From Methylomicrobium lacus LW14 (GTDB lineage Bacteria > Pseudomonadota > Gammaproteobacteria > Methylococcales > Methylomonadaceae), in assembly GCF_000527095.1 (NCBI RefSeq), contig NZ_AZUN01000001.1, positions 682,001-746,000 on the forward strand: a DNA stretch of 64,000 bases, given 5' to 3'. Within the stretch, counting starts at the first letter, position 1, and each line of letters starts with the position of its first letter. This document shows, in pieces, positions 61,359 through 64,000 of the stretch. Below the pieces are notes generated by a model. The model made no database searches. It saw only the letters and a program-made list of their open reading frames with translations, and had not been told where the DNA came from. Both the position numbers and the translations under genes were made by a program.

Positions 61359-62243
61359 TTAACGCTTGAGCGGGATTTTTTCTTTAAGTTTCAGAAAACG
61401 CTGGTAGCGGGAGGAGGCTATTGTACCATTTTCGACCGCCGCCCGTATCGCGCAGCCTTTGTCCTGTTCGTGCCGGCAATCGTTAAACTGACAGTGGCCG
61501 ATAAGCGGCCGGAATTCCCGGTAGCCATACGCCAGTTCGCTTGCGGATAAATCCGCCAGCCCGAAGATCGCGACACCTGGGCTGTCGATCAGATCGCCGC
61601 CTTCCTGCAGATGATACAAGGTCGCGGCGGTGGTCGTATGGCGGCCGAGCTTTGCGGACGCCGAAATCGTGTTGATCTTGATGTCCTTGTCCGGAATGAA
61701 TACGTTGGTCAGCGAGGATTTGCCAACGCCGGATTGGCCGGTAAAGATGCTGACCTGATTTTGTAACGCCTGCTTCAACTGGTCCAGGCCGCGTCCGGTT
61801 TTCGCGCTGACTTGGTACAAGGGGTAACCCAACGCGACATATACCGCGAGATCGTTTTCCGCTGCATCCGTCAGCGGCAAGTCGGCCTTGTTCAGAACCA
61901 GCGCCGCCTTGAAGTTGCTGTTTTCGCATATCGCCAGATATTGATCGATCAACAGGCAGTCGTAATGCGGCTCCATCGCAAAAATCACCATCACCGTATC
62001 GATGTTAGCCGCGACTGGACGGGTTTTGCCGTTCCGGGCCGGGCGCATCAATAATGAGTGCCTGGGCAGAATCTCTTCGATGCGGCCCTGGCCGGAGCCT
62101 GCCTCTGACCAGAGCACTTTGTCTCCGACCGCGACCGTATCCAGTTTTCTTAAGGTTTGGCAGAGAGCGATCTGGCCGCGATGCTCGACCGCGATGCCCT
62201 GGCCTAAATGCGCTACCACCAATCCTTCTTTGAGCTCGGACAC
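61359..62243 (-). CDS. rsgA: ribosome small-subunit GTPase RsgA
   Basis: 294 residues. OB-fold at the N-terminus; circularly permuted GTPase with NKADLPL (G4), TGQSGVGKSSLTNVFIP (G1) and DSPGV (G3). C-terminal zinc domain GHCQFNDCRHEQDKGCAIR (C-x4-C-x-H-x5-C). It matures the 30S ribosomal subunit. Its start shares a base with the stop of the M48 gene. In E. coli it is next to orn; here M48 lies between. Confidence 0.95.
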   Translation of the reverse strand: MSELKEGLVVAHLGQGIAVEHRGQIALCQTLRKLDTVAVGDKVLWSEAGSGQGRIEEILPRHSLLMRPARNGKTRPVAANIDTVMVIFAMEPHYDCLLIDQYLAICENSNFKAALVLNKADLPLTDAAENDLAVYVALGYPLYQVSAKTGRGLDQLKQALQNQVSIFTGQSGVGKSSLTNVFIPDKDIKINTISASAKLGRHTTTAATLYHLQEGGDLIDSPGVAIFGLADLSASELAYGYREFRPLIGHCQFNDCRHEQDKGCAIRAAVENGTIASSRYQRFLKLKEKIPLKR

Positions 62244-63493
62244 TACTTGGCCGCCATTTTCGCTTCCAGATGCGCTATGCGGATCGCTGCCGGCGGATGG
62301 CTGTAATGAAAAGCTGAATACAAGGGATCGGGAGTCAGCGTGCTGGCGTTTTCTTCATACAGCTTGACCAGTCCGCTGATCATTTTGGCCGCTTGCGCAT
62401 GCTCGGACGCGAAGCTGTCCGCTTCAAACTCAAACTTGCGCTGGAAAAAGGCGCTGATCGGCTGCATGAAAAAGGTGAATGCCGGCGACACCAGCATGAA
62501 CAGCAACAAGGCGGCCGCATGCGAGGGTTGCTGCACGCCGAGGCCGGTATAAAACCAGGATTGATCGATCAGCCAGCCGAGGATGCCGAGGCTGATCAGG
62601 CTCATCACCGAAGTGGCGACCAGCATCTTGATCACATGCTTGCATTTGAAATGCCCCAGTTCGTGGGCCAGCACCGCTTCGAGTTCTTCATCGTCGAGCG
62701 ACTTGATCAGGGTGTCGAAAAACACGATCCGTTTATTGTTGCCGAGCCCGGTGAAATAGGCATTGCCGTGGCCGGAACGTTTGGAGCCGTCCATCACGAA
62801 AATGCCCTGGCTGCTGAAGCCGCAACGGTCCAACAGTTTTTGAATCCGTGATTTCAAGGAGCCTTCTTCCATCGGCGTGAATTTGTTGAACAACGGCGCG
62901 ATCAGGGCTGGAAACAGCCAGCTCATCAGCAAGGAAAAGCTCATCATGATCGCCCAGGCCCAGAGCCACCAAAAAGAGCCGACATTTCCCATCACCCACA
63001 AAATCAATGATAACAGCGGTATGCCGATCGCCGCGCCCAACGCCAGTTGCAGCGCATGATCCTGGAAAAACTGTTTGACCGTACTTTTGTTAAAGCCGAA
63101 TTTTTCTTCGATCACGAAGGTTTGATACAGGCTGGTCGGCAATTCCAAGAGGGTCATTACCAGAAAGATCGTTGCGATCGCCGCGACCCCGGAAAGGATC
63201 GAAGATTCGATAACCGAGGACCAGAAGGTAAACGCCAGATTGATGCCCCCGCCCAGAGTCAGCAGCAACAGGAGGACCAAGCCGAAGAGGCCGTCGATGT
63301 CGCCGAGTTTGCCTTTCGCAATCGTATAGTCCGCCGCCTTTTGGTGCGCGGCCAGCGGTACCGACTTCGCGAAAGCGGGGGGGACTTCGCCGCGGTGCGC
63401 CAGCACGTAAGCGGCCTGGCGCCTGGACAACCAGAATTGCAGCGAGTAGGAAATAATCAGCGCGATGATGAAAATAACGGTAAAAATGTTCAT
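62243..63493 (-). CDS. M48-family (Ste24-like) membrane metalloprotease
   Basis: 416 residues with about seven hydrophobic segments. Zinc site HELGHFKCKHV; the third ligand Glu lies in FEFEADSFASEHAQA. The N-terminal part with LPTSLYQTFVIEEKFGFNKS is typical for CAAX prenyl protease 1-like proteins, which are membrane-embedded. Bacterial members act in membrane protein quality control. It is divergent from orn and 1 bp overlaps rsgA. Confidence 0.92.
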   Translation of the reverse strand: MNIFTVIFIIALIISYSLQFWLSRRQAAYVLAHRGEVPPAFAKSVPLAAHQKAADYTIAKGKLGDIDGLFGLVLLLLLTLGGGINLAFTFWSSVIESSILSGVAAIATIFLVMTLLELPTSLYQTFVIEEKFGFNKSTVKQFFQDHALQLALGAAIGIPLLSLILWVMGNVGSFWWLWAWAIMMSFSLLMSWLFPALIAPLFNKFTPMEEGSLKSRIQKLLDRCGFSSQGIFVMDGSKRSGHGNAYFTGLGNNKRIVFFDTLIKSLDDEELEAVLAHELGHFKCKHVIKMLVATSVMSLISLGILGWLIDQSWFYTGLGVQQPSHAAALLLFMLVSPAFTFFMQPISAFFQRKFEFEADSFASEHAQAAKMISGLVKLYEENASTLTPDPLYSAFHYSHPPAAIRIAHLEAKMAAK

Positions 63494-63592
63494 GGATATC
63501 TGGTTATAATCGAAGCTTTTAAGGAATAGCCATTGAGATTCGCCAATGCTACACTAATCGGAACTTTATGAACATAATGGAGAGATATTAAA

Positions 63593-64000
63593 TGGCACTG
63601 GATTCGGATCGTCTTATCTGGATTGACCTCGAAATGACCGGATTAAATCCTGACCAGGATGTGATTATCGAGATTGCGACGATCGTCACCGACAAGGAGT
63701 TGGCGATATTGGCGCAGGGACCTGTGCTGGCGGTGCATCAGCCCGACGCGGTGCTGGCGGAGATGGACGACTGGAATCAGCAACATCACGGCCAATCCGG
63801 TTTGATCGACCGTGTCAGGACGTCCGAAATCGATATGGCTGAAGCCGAGCGGCAGACGCTCGAATTTTTGAAACAATGGGTTCCCGAAGGAACCTCGCCG
63901 ATGTGCGGCAATACGATAGGGCAGGATCGGCGTTTCCTGGTCCGCTACATGCCGAAGCTGGAAGCTTTTTTCCATTACCGCAGCATCGATGTCTCGACGC
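63593..64000 (+). CDS. orn: oligoribonuclease, N-terminal part (runs off the window)
   Basis: 136 codons to the window edge. LIWIDLEMTGLNPDQDVIIE contains the first DEDDh motif (DxE). MCGNTIGQDRRFLVRYMPKL carries the second (Asp of IGQDRRF). Full Orn has about 180 residues, so the last third is missing. It degrades short RNA oligomers, including pGpG from cyclic di-GMP. Start preceded by GGAGAG at about 63579-63584. Confidence 0.97.

Overview
The window looks like chromosomal DNA of a gammaproteobacterium, most likely a type I methanotroph or close relative (inference). The queG, rsgA and orn genes lie close together at the right end, as they do in Escherichia coli and many gammaproteobacteria. 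A phosphoketolase (xfp) sits next to acetate kinase (ackA) and fragments of glycogen and hexose-phosphate genes, an arrangement familiar from methanotrophs of the Methylomicrobium/Methylotuvimicrobium type. No rRNA or tRNA gene was recognised.

Layout. 1-4943: 5' part of a glucan phosphorylase, a LonB-type protease, and the co-chaperone pair cbpA-cbpM. 5256-6950: a small exported protein, an IS3 remnant and an Ldh2-type oxidoreductase. 7032-21544: a complete type I-E CRISPR-Cas locus, all on the minus strand. It reads WYL regulator, cas3, cse1, cse2, cas7, cas5, cas6e, cas1, cas2, leader, then an array of 44 repeats and 43 spacers. 21993-29442: envelope-type small proteins, a DUF2252 protein, an exported beta-carbonic anhydrase, DUF3581, a TMEM175-like channel and a DUF1134-like protein. 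28.7-41.9 kb: a scarred zone where intact genes (ppk2, DUF3300, DUF2950, an Na+/H+ antiporter, xfp) alternate with fused or frameshifted pieces of others (IS5 transposase, PiT transporter, DUF47, V-type ATPase, C39 peptidase-like, DUF6325-like, pgi, histidine phosphatase, glgX). 41.9-46.7 kb: ackA, a cytosolic 5'-nucleotidase family gene, mepA and an unknown exported protein. 46.9-56.9 kb: a tellurium-resistance-type (ter) operon with five TerD-superfamily proteins, terB and five putative metabolite-synthesis genes. 57.2 kb to the end: ftsH, queG, a Cys-rich MarR regulator divergent from a DUF2024 gene, rsgA, an M48 protease and the start of orn.

The most striking feature is the cas operon. 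Three small toxin-antitoxin-like sets are interleaved with the cas genes on the same strand, several with overlapping start and stop codons: Phd/RelE between cas3 and cse1, DUF4160/DUF2442 between cse2 and cas7, and ribbon-helix-helix/PIN/MNT-nucleotidyltransferase between cas6e and cas1. They break the operon into four cas blocks (cas3; cse1-cse2; cas7-cas5-cas6e; cas1-cas2), each separated by a potential addiction module. I consider this the best candidate for an undescribed system, in which loss of cas function is coupled to release of a toxin (inference).

The ter operon is the second system of interest. It pairs Ca2+-binding TerD-type proteins and TerB with an ATP-grasp ligase, a PRTase-TRSP protein, a HAD phosphatase, a StiP-family protein and a C-C bond lyase. 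Published comparative genomics predicts that this gene set makes a nucleoside-like metabolite. No terC is present here.
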